Below are positions 1 to 7,877 of a stretch of 64,000 bases of DNA, one piece after another. The notes beneath the pieces are model-generated. The model was not told the origin of the DNA and ran no database searches. It was given only the letters and a program-made list of their open reading frames with translations. The number at the start of each line of letters is the position of its first letter. Within the stretch, counting starts at the first letter, position 1. Where the stretch lies: positions 639,024-703,023 of the forward strand of contig JAEPMI010000002.1 in NCBI GenBank assembly GCA_017644045.1, written 5' to 3'. Origin of the DNA: Deltaproteobacteria bacterium (GTDB lineage Bacteria > Myxococcota_A > Polyangia > Polyangiales > Houyiibacteriaceae). The translations under genes were made by a program, and so were the position numbers.

Positions 1-493
1 CGTTGTGGTTCCAACCCGAGCGACGGTGCACCGAGGGGCTGACCTCGTCGGCCATGTCGCAGCCGGAGAAGAGCTCGCTCATCCAGCCGTAGTTGGAGAG
101 GCGGCTGCCGCCCTGGTTGCCCGCCGTGGTGAAGATCCAGGAGACCCGGCTCCAGCGGTTCGGGTACATGCTGAGCGTCTCGGTCGCGACGGCCCCACCG
201 TTCGAGTAGGCCATGATGTAGCACCAGTCGTTGCCGTTGCAGTGCGTGTCCAGGATGCCCTTGAGCTGCTGCACCGCGTACTGATGGTCGTTCCGCTGGT
301 CGACCACCGCGTTCACGTGGTTGCTGATCCAGGAGAGGTTGGCGTAGCGCGGGGTGCTGCCCTTGGCGCTCGAGTCCATCCAGCTCGTGCTGCCGAGGCC
401 CCCCAGGTAGACCATGGTCTGAGCCTTGCTGGTCTCGGTGACTCCGAGAACGGCGATGAGGGTGACGACGACGACGGTGAGAGTGCAGCGCAT
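1..493 (-). CDS. Secreted alpha/beta-hydrolase-like protein, partial
   Basis: The frame is open from an ATG at 493 to the window edge, so only about 164 N-terminal residues are visible. A GGAG ribosome-binding site lies about 9 bases upstream of the ATG. A signal peptide is clear: a hydrophobic run of V, T, L, I and A residues ends near SKA-Q around residue 24. Ser97 sits in AYSNGG, which resembles the nucleophile elbow (G-x-S-x-G) of alpha/beta hydrolases, with hydrophobic strand residues before it. C85 and C91 may form a disulfide. I infer a secreted or periplasmic esterase/lipase-like fold. The substrate is unknown and the Asp and His of a triad would lie outside the window. A non-catalytic hydrolase-fold protein is possible. 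Confidence 0.6.
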   Translation of the reverse strand, partial: MRCTLTVVVVTLIAVLGVTETSKAQTMVYLGGLGSTSWMDSSAKGSTPRYANLSWISNHVNAVVDQRNDHQYAVQQLKGILDTHCNGNDWCYIMAYSNGGAVATETLSMYPNRWSRVSWIFTTAGNQGGSRLSNYGWMSELFSGCDMADEVSPSVHRRSGWNHN

Positions 494-729
494 GGGAATC
501 TCCGAGGGTTGCGAAACCAATGAGCAACGCTCGTGCCACACTGCAATCATTGAACTTTCGTCCGGCGCCTCGAGATTTGTGTCCAAAATCGAGGCTCGAT
601 GACGGTCCACCTTTTTGACATGGTCTAATTTTGGACTGTCCCCGTTCCCGGCGTTTTGCCCCCGCTTCGGGTCATGTGCGGTGATGCCCCTTGCCGGCCC
701 CCCCGGGCCTGACCTATGCGTTCGCGACC
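494..729. other. AT-richer intergenic region with inverted repeats
   Basis: This is the gap between the divergent hydrolase-like and Hsp70 genes. It is visibly less GC-rich than its surroundings. CCTCGA (568-573) pairs with TCGAGG (589-594), and GTCCAAAAT (581-589) is repeated in inverse at 628-636. No convincing sigma-70 hexamer pair was identified. It probably carries the promoters of both neighbours. The inverted GTCCAAAAT arms may also be a remnant of a small mobile element, which cannot be shown here. Confidence 0.35.
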
Positions 730-3546
730 ATGGCCGTTCCGTCGCGCTACCTGGTCGGCATCGACCTCGGCACCACCCACACGGTCGTGGCCTACGCAGA
801 CACCGCGAAGGCCACCCCCGGCGACGGAGACCAGCCCGGCGCGCCGCCGCCCGTCGAGACGTTCGAGGTCGACCAGCTGGTCGCCCCCGGCGAGGTGGGG
901 CAGCGCGCGATGCTCCCGTCGCTGCGCTATCAGCCGGCGGAAGCGGAGCTCGCGGCCGGTGAGATCGCGCTCCCCTGGAGCGACTCGCAGGACCACGTCG
1001 TCGGCGAGCTCGCCGGCCGTCTCGGCGCGAAGGTCCCGGGACGGCTCGTCGCGAGCGCCAAGAGCTGGTTGAGCCACTCGGCCGTCGACCGTTCGGCGGA
1101 CATCCTTCCCTGGGGAGCACCCTCCGAGGTGACCAAGATCTCCCCGGTCGAGGCCTCGGCGTCGTACTTGCGCCACCTGCGCGCGAACTGGGATCAGCGA
1201 TTCCCGAAGAACCCGCTGCACACGCAGGAGGTCGTGCTCACGGTTCCCGCGAGCTTCGACGAAGGCGCCCGCGCTCTCACCCTCGAGGCTGCCAAGCGCG
1301 CAGGCCTGAAGGTGCGTCTGGTCGAGGAGCCGCAGGCCGCGTTCTACGCGTTTCTCGACGAGCAGCGCGATCGACTCGACGACGCGCTCGGCGACACGCG
1401 CCTGGCCGTCATCGTCGACGTCGGCGGCGGCACCACCGACCTGACGTTGATCCAGGTCGAGCTCCGCGACAGCGGTCCGCGCCTCACGCGCGTCGCCGTC
1501 GGTGAGCACCTGATGCTCGGCGGCGACAACATGGACCTGACCCTCGCGCGGATCGCCGAGGAGCGGCTCGGTCGAAGCCTGGACGCGGCGCGCTTCAACC
1601 AGCTCGTGCAGCAGTGTCGACTCGCCAAGGAGCGTCTGCTCTCGGGTGACGCGCCGGAGAGCGCCGACATCACGGTGCTCGGCAGCGGCCGAAAGCTGGT
1701 CGGCGGCGCGCTCAAGACCAGCCTCACCAAGGACGAGGTGCGCCAGCGCGTGCTCGAAGGCTTCTTCCCGGAGATCGGCGCGGACGCGCGACCCGAAACG
1801 AAGCGCGCCGGCATCGTCGAGTTCGGCCTGCCCTACGTCGCCGACGCCGGCGTCACCCGCCACGTCGCCGCCTTCCTGGCGCGCCACGAAGACCTCGCGC
1901 GCGAGGCGATGGGCAAGGAAGACCTGCGCGGTGGTGCGCGGGAGGGCGCGATGCCCGACGCGGTGCTCTTCAACGGCGGCGTCTTCGGGAGCGGTCTGCT
2001 CCGCGATCGGATGCGGGGCATCCTCGGCCAGTGGCGCGGCGGTGTCGCCCCCACGCTGCTCGAGAACGGTCGCCCCGAGCTCGCCGTGGCGCGCGGGGCG
2101 GTGGCGTACGGGCTCGCGAGGCGCGGTCTCGGCCTGCGCATCGGCGGCGGCTCCGCGCGCAGCTACTTCCTGCTCGTCGATCGGCAGTCCGAAGACGGCC
2201 AGAAGGGCGTCTGCATCCTCCCGCGCGGCTCCGAGGAGGGCGAAGAGGTCGAGCTGAAGGAGCGCACCTTCTCCCTCCGCGTGGGTCGCCCCGTGCGCTT
2301 CCATGTCGCGTCGACCACGGCCGACGTCGAGCACGTGCGCGCCGGCCAGCTGGTCTCCATCGACGACCCGGAGCGGTACCAGACGTTGCCGCCCATCGCC
2401 GCGGTGCTGACGACCGACGACGATGAGAAGAGGGAGGTCCCGGTCTCGCTCGTCGCGGCGCTCACCGAGATCGGCACCCTCGAGGTCGGCTGCGTCCACA
2501 CCGAAACCGGCAAGCGCTGGCAGCTCGAGCTGAGCCTCCGCGGCGGCGGCGGCTCGGGGGAAGCGCAGCGCGTCGGCCAGCTCCACTCGCGCTTCGCCGA
2601 GGCGACGAGCAAGGTCGACCTGATCTACGGCAAGCCGAAGAAGGGCCAGGCGGCGCCAGAGCCGCGCGACATCAAGCGGCTGCGCGTCGACCTCGAGAAG
2701 ATCCTCGGCCCGCGCGACGGCTGGGACACACCGCTCCTCCGCGAGCTCTTCGGTGCGCTCCTCGCCGGACTCAAGCGCCGCCGTCGCTCCGCCGACCACG
2801 AGCGGATGTGGTTCCACCTGGTCGGCTGGTGCATGCGCCCGGGCTTCGGCTACCCGCTCGACGAGTGGCGCGTGGAGCAGCTCAGCCCGATCCTCGATCA
2901 GGGCGTGCAGTTCGTTCCGGAAGCGCAGAACTGGTCCGAGTTCTGGATCCTCTGGCGACGGGTCGCTGGCGGCCTCCCGCCGAAGATGCAGGAGAAGCTG
3001 CTGAACGAGATCGAGTTCTATCTGCAGCCGCCGCTCGAGGGCCGGAAGAAGCGGAAGCGGCCGACCGGCCCCAAGAAGCTCGGCTACGACGACATGGTCC
3101 GGCTCGCCGGTGCGCTCGAGCGGGTCCCGCCGGAGCGGAAGGCCAAGCTCGGCGGCTGGCTCGTGGAGCGCCTCGACCTCCACGACGAGAACCCCCAGAC
3201 CTGGTGGGCCGTGGGCCGGCTCGGCGCGCGGGTGCCCTTCCACGGCAGCGCGCACCAGGTGGTGCCTCGCCACGTCGCCTCCCAGTGGCTCGAGAAGGCC
3301 CTCACCTTCGACTTCGGCGACGCTCCGGAGGCGGCCTTCGCCGCCACCCTCCTGGCCCGCCGCAGCGGCGATCGGGAGCGCGATCTCTCCGAGGAGCTAC
3401 GAACGCAGGTCGCCGACCGGCTGGCCCACGCGGACCAACCAGCGAGCTGGGTCACGATGGTCCGCGAGGTGGCTCACCTGGATGCGGCCGACGAGCGCCG
3501 CCTGATGGGTGATTCGCTTCCGCCGGGCTTGCGCCTCGTGGAGTGA
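730..3546 (+). CDS. Hsp70 (DnaK-like) chaperone with long C-terminal extension
   Basis: The predicted 938-residue protein starts with an Hsp70 nucleotide-binding domain. The phosphate-1 motif GIDLGTTHT lies at residues 10-18, the phosphate-2 motif VDVGGGTTD near 233, and an adenosine-type motif FNGGVFGS near 412. DnaK is usually about 640 residues, so roughly 300 extra C-terminal residues are present. They are rich in charged residues and Trp and resemble the DUF3731-type extension seen in some proteobacterial Hsp70 paralogues. I chose the ATG at 730 because the motif normally sits about 10 residues from the start. An in-frame ATG at 691 would add 13 residues. No GrpE or DnaJ gene is adjacent (dnaJ is 25 kb away), so a specialised cytoplasmic chaperone role is likely. 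Confidence 0.85.
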   Translation: MAVPSRYLVGIDLGTTHTVVAYADTAKATPGDGDQPGAPPPVETFEVDQLVAPGEVGQRAMLPSLRYQPAEAELAAGEIALPWSDSQDHVVGELAGRLGAKVPGRLVASAKSWLSHSAVDRSADILPWGAPSEVTKISPVEASASYLRHLRANWDQRFPKNPLHTQEVVLTVPASFDEGARALTLEAAKRAGLKVRLVEEPQAAFYAFLDEQRDRLDDALGDTRLAVIVDVGGGTTDLTLIQVELRDSGPRLTRVAVGEHLMLGGDNMDLTLARIAEERLGRSLDAARFNQLVQQCRLAKERLLSGDAPESADITVLGSGRKLVGGALKTSLTKDEVRQRVLEGFFPEIGADARPETKRAGIVEFGLPYVADAGVTRHVAAFLARHEDLAREAMGKEDLRGGAREGAMPDAVLFNGGVFGSGLLRDRMRGILGQWRGGVAPTLLENGRPELAVARGAVAYGLARRGLGLRIGGGSARSYFLLVDRQSEDGQKGVCILPRGSEEGEEVELKERTFSLRVGRPVRFHVASTTADVEHVRAGQLVSIDDPERYQTLPPIAAVLTTDDDEKREVPVSLVAALTEIGTLEVGCVHTETGKRWQLELSLRGGGGSGEAQRVGQLHSRFAEATSKVDLIYGKPKKGQAAPEPRDIKRLRVDLEKILGPRDGWDTPLLRELFGALLAGLKRRRRSADHERMWFHLVGWCMRPGFGYPLDEWRVEQLSPILDQGVQFVPEAQNWSEFWILWRRVAGGLPPKMQEKLLNEIEFYLQPPLEGRKKRKRPTGPKKLGYDDMVRLAGALERVPPERKAKLGGWLVERLDLHDENPQTWWAVGRLGARVPFHGSAHQVVPRHVASQWLEKALTFDFGDAPEAAFAATLLARRSGDRERDLSEELRTQVADRLAHADQPASWVTMVREVAHLDAADERRLMGDSLPPGLRLVE

Positions 3547-3598
3547 CGGCGGACCGGCGGTCGCCCTGAAAACCCCGCTGATACCGACGATTTGAGGC

Positions 3599-3627
3599 TT
3601 GACGGGAGAGTCCCTGGATCGTTCAAT
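3599..3627 (+). promoter_or_regulatory. Candidate sigma-70-type promoter for the FHA gene
   Basis: TTGACG at 3599-3604 is followed after exactly 17 bases by TTCAAT at 3622-3627. The -35 matches five of six consensus bases and the -10 four of six. It lies about 70 bases upstream of the FHA gene ATG at 3699, which has its own GAGGAG site. Chance matches are possible. Confidence 0.4.
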
Positions 3628-3698
3628 GGCGCCCGGTCAGCGGTGGTCCGGGCACCCACGCCCGGGTCCTGACTTTAGGTAGGAGCGAAGAGGAGCGG

Positions 3699-5495
3699 AT
3701 GTTCGCAGTCGTCATCACCGAAAAGGGCGGCGCTCAGCGGCGCATGGAGTTCGATAAGAACGAAGTGACGATCGGCCGCGTCCAGGGCAACGACATCATC
3801 CTGCCCAAGGGGAACGTCTCCAAGCGGCACTCCCGCATCGTCCTCAAGGACGCTCGCTTCATCGTCGTCGATCTCAAGAGCACCAACGGCACCTACGTCA
3901 ACGGTCGCAAGATCACCTCGCCGCTCGTCGTGAAGCCGGGCGACAAGGTCTACATCGGTGACTTCATCTTGACGGTCGAGGAGACCGCCGGCGCCGAGGC
4001 CGCCGCGCCGGCCCCGTCGGCGGCGCCCCCCGGCCCCGCTCCCGCTCGCCGCGGTCCGCCGCCTCTTCGTTCGGCACCTCCGCCGGCCCCCGAGCCTCCC
4101 GCGCCCCAGCCGGCACCCGTTCCGCAAGCGGCCCCGGCGCCCGCGCCGCAGCCCGCTCCGGGTCCGCCCCAGCTTCCCCAGGCGCAGCCGGAGCCGCCCC
4201 CGCCGGCGCCGCCGGCCCCCGAGCCCCAGGCCGCTCCGGCGCCTGCCCCGGCGCCCGCGCCTGCACCCGAGCCCGCACCGGCACCGACGCCCGCGCCCGC
4301 TCCGAAGGCCGCCCCGGCGCCGAAGCCCACCCCCGGTCCCACGGCGCCGCGCCCCTCGCTGGGCCAGGCGACCTCGACGATGGCCGATGGTGGGAGCCTG
4401 GCGGGCATCATGGCAAGCCTCCGCGGCCGCTTCATGGTCGACGACGCCTCCGTCGGCGGTCAGGACGACCAGAGCCGCTGGACCGCCGCCAAGGCGGCGA
4501 TCGACGCGACCGTCGACGAGCTGGGCGGGAGCGAAGAGGGCGTCGCCGCAGCGGCGCTCCGCGAAGCCGTCGGTCTCGGGCCCTTCGAAGCGCTCCTCGA
4601 GGACTCCGAGGTCGAGGCCATCGTGGCCGAAGGTCCCCGCAAGATCCTCGTCGACCGCGGCGCGGGGCTCACGCCGGAGAACGTCAGCTTCTCGTCCGGT
4701 GCGATGCTCGCGACGATCGGCCGCCGGTTGATCGCGCGCGGAGGCGCCGACCACGGCAGCGACGGTCCCGTGCTCCGCGCGACCCTCCCCGAGGGCGAGC
4801 GGGTCACCGTGGTGCTCCCGCCGGTCGCGATCGGCGGACCGTTGGTGGAGATTCGCCGGACCTCGCCGGCTCCGTCCGAGGCGTTGATCGCTCGCGGCGT
4901 GCTCGACAAGGCCGTCCTCGAGGTGCTCGGCCGCGCGGTCGAGGCGCGCAAGAACGTCGCCGTCGTCGGTCCCGCGGACCTGGCGAGCGAAATCCTCGCG
5001 GCCCTCGCCGGCCTCGTCGACGAAGACGAGCGCTTCGTGACCGTGGGCGCCAGCGACCTGGCCCTCGGCCGACCGCACGTGGCTCTCGGGCCGGGCGGTG
5101 GGCTCGATGTCGGCGCGGTCGCTCGCTACGGCGCGCTGCTCAGCGCGGACCGCTTCGTGGTGCACGGTGTCGCCGGCGCGGACGCCTTCGAAGCGCTCGC
5201 CGCGGTCGCCTCGCGCGGTGGCGGGTCGTTCATCGGCTACGGCGGGAGCAACGGCGGCGACCCCGCGGCCGCGCTCCAGCTCGGCGCGCGACTCGCGGGC
5301 CGCGGCGACCTGGGTGCCATCGCGGCGCTCGTGGCCGGCGCGGTCGACGTCGTCGTCCAGGTCGAGCGAACGCCCGACGGCGCTCGGGTCTCCTCGGTCG
5401 CCGAGATCACCGGCGCGGACGGCGAGTCCGTTCAGGCGGCGGCGCTCTTCACCTACGACGGCGGCTTCCAGGCTTCCGGCTCGCCCTCGTTCTGA
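3699..5495 (+). CDS. FHA domain fused to a degenerate CpaF/VirB11-type ATPase domain
   Basis: The predicted protein has 598 residues. Residues 1 to about 95 form an FHA phosphothreonine-binding domain (TIGR, then SKRHSRI, then STNGTYVNG). Next comes a Pro/Ala linker of about 115 residues. Residues 285-590 follow the CpaF secretion-ATPase fold from LGPFEALLEDSEVEAI through LPPVAIGGPLVEIRR to the closing VVVQVER-TPDGARVSSVAEITG. The nucleotide-handling motifs are all lost. The Walker A position reads VVGPADLASE instead of GGTGSGKTT, the Walker B region reads DRFVVHGVAGADA instead of the usual GEVRG form, and the His-box histidine is missing. I infer a phospho-dependent scaffold, not an active ATPase. 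No secretion or pilus genes are adjacent. The start is supported by a GAGGAG site. Confidence 0.85.
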   Translation: MFAVVITEKGGAQRRMEFDKNEVTIGRVQGNDIILPKGNVSKRHSRIVLKDARFIVVDLKSTNGTYVNGRKITSPLVVKPGDKVYIGDFILTVEETAGAEAAAPAPSAAPPGPAPARRGPPPLRSAPPPAPEPPAPQPAPVPQAAPAPAPQPAPGPPQLPQAQPEPPPPAPPAPEPQAAPAPAPAPAPAPEPAPAPTPAPAPKAAPAPKPTPGPTAPRPSLGQATSTMADGGSLAGIMASLRGRFMVDDASVGGQDDQSRWTAAKAAIDATVDELGGSEEGVAAAALREAVGLGPFEALLEDSEVEAIVAEGPRKILVDRGAGLTPENVSFSSGAMLATIGRRLIARGGADHGSDGPVLRATLPEGERVTVVLPPVAIGGPLVEIRRTSPAPSEALIARGVLDKAVLEVLGRAVEARKNVAVVGPADLASEILAALAGLVDEDERFVTVGASDLALGRPHVALGPGGGLDVGAVARYGALLSADRFVVHGVAGADAFEALAAVASRGGGSFIGYGGSNGGDPAAALQLGARLAGRGDLGAIAALVAGAVDVVVQVERTPDGARVSSVAEITGADGESVQAAALFTYDGGFQASGSPSF

Positions 5496-5499
5496 CGGC

Positions 5500-5521
5500 G
5501 GGCGCCCGAAGGAAGGCGCCC
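5500..5521. terminator. Hairpin between convergent genes
   Basis: GGGCGCC (5500-5506) pairs perfectly with GGCGCCC (5515-5521) across an 8-base loop. It lies between the stop of the FHA gene and the stop of the convergent EAL gene at 5547. No T-tract follows, so termination is an inference from position and stem strength. Confidence 0.4.
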
Positions 5522-5546
5522 AACGACATCACCGCTCGGAACGCGT

Positions 5547-6323
5547 TCAGAACGCGACGGGCGGCGGCGGATAGGACGGCTTCGCGAAGAAGTAGCCCTG
5601 GCCGTAGTGCGCGCCGGTGTCGATCGACGCCTTGAGCTCGTCCTCGGTCTCCATGCCTTCGGCGACGACCTTCGCGCCGAGGTCTTCGCAGAGCGAGACC
5701 ATGTGCGTCACGAGCTTCTGCCGACGCGGATCGGTGTGCAGCCCCGCGATGAGGCCGCGGTCGAGCTTCACGATCTCGGGGTGCAGGTCCGCGATGTACT
5801 TCAGGTTCGAGTAGCCCGCGCCGAGATCGTCGATGGCGAGGTGCACGCCCTTCGAGCGGATCTCGCGCAGCATCGAGTGGCAGAGCGAGAAGTGGCTGAG
5901 CGGAACCGACTCGGTGATCTCGAGGAAGATCGGATGGTAGTGACCGAAGATCGGATCGTCCGGCTGCACCAGCCAGCCCTCGTCGAGCTCCTGCGGGTGG
6001 ATGTTGATGAAGAGCGCGTGGTCCGGGCAGGAGTCCACGGCCATCTCACGAAGGATTCGACCGAGCGCGCCGCAGCACTGACTGCGAATGGCTTCCGTGA
6101 AGAGCTTCGGCGGGCTCTCGAAGTGCGGCGAGTTGCTCCGCGCCAGCGTCTCGTACGCGAAGATGCTCTTGGTCTTGAGGTCGACGATGGGCTGGAAGAC
6201 GGCCTTCACCTCGCCGACGCTGAGCACGCCGGGAATCTGAGAAGGACGTCGGGTCCGCTTGAAGCCGGGTCGGTGGTATTCCGATCCGGCGAGCCATTGG
6301 AGGAAGTTGACTGCCTCGGTCAT
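5547..6323 (-). CDS. EAL-domain cyclic-di-GMP phosphodiesterase
   Basis: The 258-residue protein is essentially a stand-alone EAL domain that would hydrolyse cyclic-di-GMP to pGpG in the cytoplasm. The signature reads YETLAR in place of EALLR, keeping the metal-binding Glu. The other catalytic positions are present: Asn in FINIHP, Glu in LEITES, the Asp pair in IDDLGAGYS, Lys in IVKLDR, Glu in VAEGMET and Gln in YGQGYFF. It should therefore be active. There is no membrane segment, GGDEF or sensor domain; about 40 residues precede the EAL fold. The ATG at 6323 faces the divergent crotonase gene about 107 bases away. Confidence 0.9.
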   Translation of the reverse strand: MTEAVNFLQWLAGSEYHRPGFKRTRRPSQIPGVLSVGEVKAVFQPIVDLKTKSIFAYETLARSNSPHFESPPKLFTEAIRSQCCGALGRILREMAVDSCPDHALFINIHPQELDEGWLVQPDDPIFGHYHPIFLEITESVPLSHFSLCHSMLREIRSKGVHLAIDDLGAGYSNLKYIADLHPEIVKLDRGLIAGLHTDPRRQKLVTHMVSLCEDLGAKVVAEGMETEDELKASIDTGAHYGQGYFFAKPSYPPPPVAF

Positions 6324-6430
6324 GGTGCCCTGTGCCGGTCATCGCCCACCGACGGACGAACCATAACCCACCCATCCCCTTTTGGGCGCAACAAAAACCA
6401 TACCGCCGGAAAGTTGCAGAGATCTCGCGT

Positions 6431-7216
6431 ATGACGACGACACGAATCCGTACCCATCGTCCCGCCGACCACGTGCTCGGCATCGAACTGGCGCGTTCCG
6501 AGAAGCGGAACGCCTTCGATCGCCAGATGCTCCGGGAGCTCGCTGAAGCGTACACCATGCTCGACGAGGATCCAGACCTGCGCTGCGGACTGCTCCACGC
6601 CGAGGGAGATCACTTCACGGCCGGCCTCGAGCTCTCCGACGTGGGGCCAGCGGTGGCGAAGGGCGAGCCGCTCTTCCCGGAGGGGACCGTCGACCCGCTG
6701 GGCCTCCACGGTCGTGTTCGAACGAAGCCGGTGGTCATCGCGGTGCAGGGCTGGTGCCTCACGATCGGGATCGAGCTGCTCCTGGCATGCGACATCCGCA
6801 TCGCGGCCGAGGGCACGCGCTTCGGTCAGATCGAGGTGAAGCGCGGCATCTTCCCCTTCGGTGGTGCCACCATCCGCTTCCCGCGGGTCTGCGGGTGGGG
6901 CAACGCGCAGCGCTACCTGCTGACGGGCGACGTGTTCGACGCCGACGAGGCGCTCCGCATCGGATTGGTGTGCGAGGTCGCGCCGCCCGCGGCGCTGCTC
7001 GAGCGTGGCGTCGCCCTCGCGGCGACCGTCGCCGCCCAGGCGCCGTTGGCGGTGCAGGCTTCGCTGCGCTCGTCGCGAATTTCGGTCGAAGAGGGTCAGG
7101 CAGCGGCCATGGCCTCGATGATGGAAGAGACCCGCGCGATCATGAAGACCGAGGACGCCGCCGAGGGGCTCCAGAGCTTCGTCGAGCGGCGGGACGCACG
7201 CTTCCAGGGGAAGTGA
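6431..7216 (+). CDS. Enoyl-CoA hydratase/isomerase (crotonase) family protein
   Basis: The 261-residue length is normal for the crotonase superfamily. The oxyanion-hole region (HFTAGLEL), the helix motif GWCLTIGIELLLACDIRIA and the GQIEVKRGIFPFGG segment are clear. The catalytic Glu equivalent to rat Glu144 is present in GQIE. The position of the second hydratase Glu (Glu164) seems to be Arg in AQRYLLTG. This suggests an isomerase, hydrolase or another crotonase reaction rather than classical hydration. The ATG at 6431 was chosen over an upstream in-frame ATG at 6332 because the family homology begins just after it. Confidence 0.85.
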   Translation: MTTTRIRTHRPADHVLGIELARSEKRNAFDRQMLRELAEAYTMLDEDPDLRCGLLHAEGDHFTAGLELSDVGPAVAKGEPLFPEGTVDPLGLHGRVRTKPVVIAVQGWCLTIGIELLLACDIRIAAEGTRFGQIEVKRGIFPFGGATIRFPRVCGWGNAQRYLLTGDVFDADEALRIGLVCEVAPPAALLERGVALAATVAAQAPLAVQASLRSSRISVEEGQAAAMASMMEETRAIMKTEDAAEGLQSFVERRDARFQGK

Positions 7217-7287
7217 TCGGATCTCCTGGGGATCCGAACCCCAAGGCGGGTAGAGTGACGCTGAGGAAATCAAAGGCGGGGACCAGG

Positions 7288-7306
7288 CGTATCCTTCGGG
7301 GATACG
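7288..7306. other. TTCGG-loop hairpin between genes
   Basis: CGTATCC (7288-7294) pairs with GGATACG (7300-7306) across TTCGG. It lies 70 bases after the crotonase stop and about 60 bases before the next ATG. It could terminate the crotonase transcript or form a leader structure. No T-tract follows. Confidence 0.3.
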
Positions 7307-7367
7307 GAACGGCAGCTCGCGCGACTCCAGTAACGGACCTCGAGATCACGGAAACGAAAGAGCACAC

Positions 7368-7877
7368 ATGTTGAAGCGACTGGGACTCGGCTTGCTCAAG
7401 GGCCTCGTCATCGGCGCCGGAGTCGGCGCCGCGCTCCACTTCGGTCTCGGCTGGGTCACGGTCGGGTCCGCGCTCTTCGGATACCTGCTCGCGATGGCGA
7501 CCGGCGCGACGGCCGGCGTGCTCGCGGGCAAACCACCGTGGAAGCAGGCGGCTTGGATCGAGGGCGTGCTCAAGGCGGTCTTCGGCCTCGGCTTCGGCGC
7601 CCTCGCCTACTGGGCGAGCAGCAAGTGGCTCGGCTTCAGCCTTCCCGAAGTGATCCCCGGGCTCGACGCCGGTACGGCGTGGACCGACTCCACGCTGCTC
7701 ATGCCGACCGCCGTCGCCGGCCTCTTCGGCACGCTGGTCGAGCTCGACAACACCGACAACGACGAGCCCAAGGGTGCCAAGCGTGGCCCGAAGGTCCGCG
7801 TGAAGGCCGGCGCCGAAGCGCCCGCCGAGGTGGTCGAGGCGGCCGAGCGGCCGGCCTCGAAGGTCAAGAGTCGCTGA
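7368..7877 (+). CDS. Small membrane protein of unknown function
   Basis: The 169-residue product has three or four hydrophobic segments: around residues 8-30, 33-53, 65-88 and 105-125. They contain Gly/Ala-rich motifs such as GLVIGAGVGAAL. A charged Lys/Glu-rich tail of about 45 residues follows. I recognise no family. An AAAGAG site lies upstream of the ATG. The last 14 bases overlap the end of the convergent lnt gene, so the two 3' ends interleave. Function unknown. Confidence 0.65.
   Translation: MLKRLGLGLLKGLVIGAGVGAALHFGLGWVTVGSALFGYLLAMATGATAGVLAGKPPWKQAAWIEGVLKAVFGLGFGALAYWASSKWLGFSLPEVIPGLDAGTAWTDSTLLMPTAVAGLFGTLVELDNTDNDEPKGAKRGPKVRVKAGAEAPAEVVEAAERPASKVKSR

Noticed and set aside
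625-3273. 882-codon open frame on the minus strand across the Hsp70 gene
   Set aside because: It is antisense to a gene with clear Hsp70 motifs. The translation is His/Arg/Glu-rich text typical of shadow frames in GC-rich DNA.
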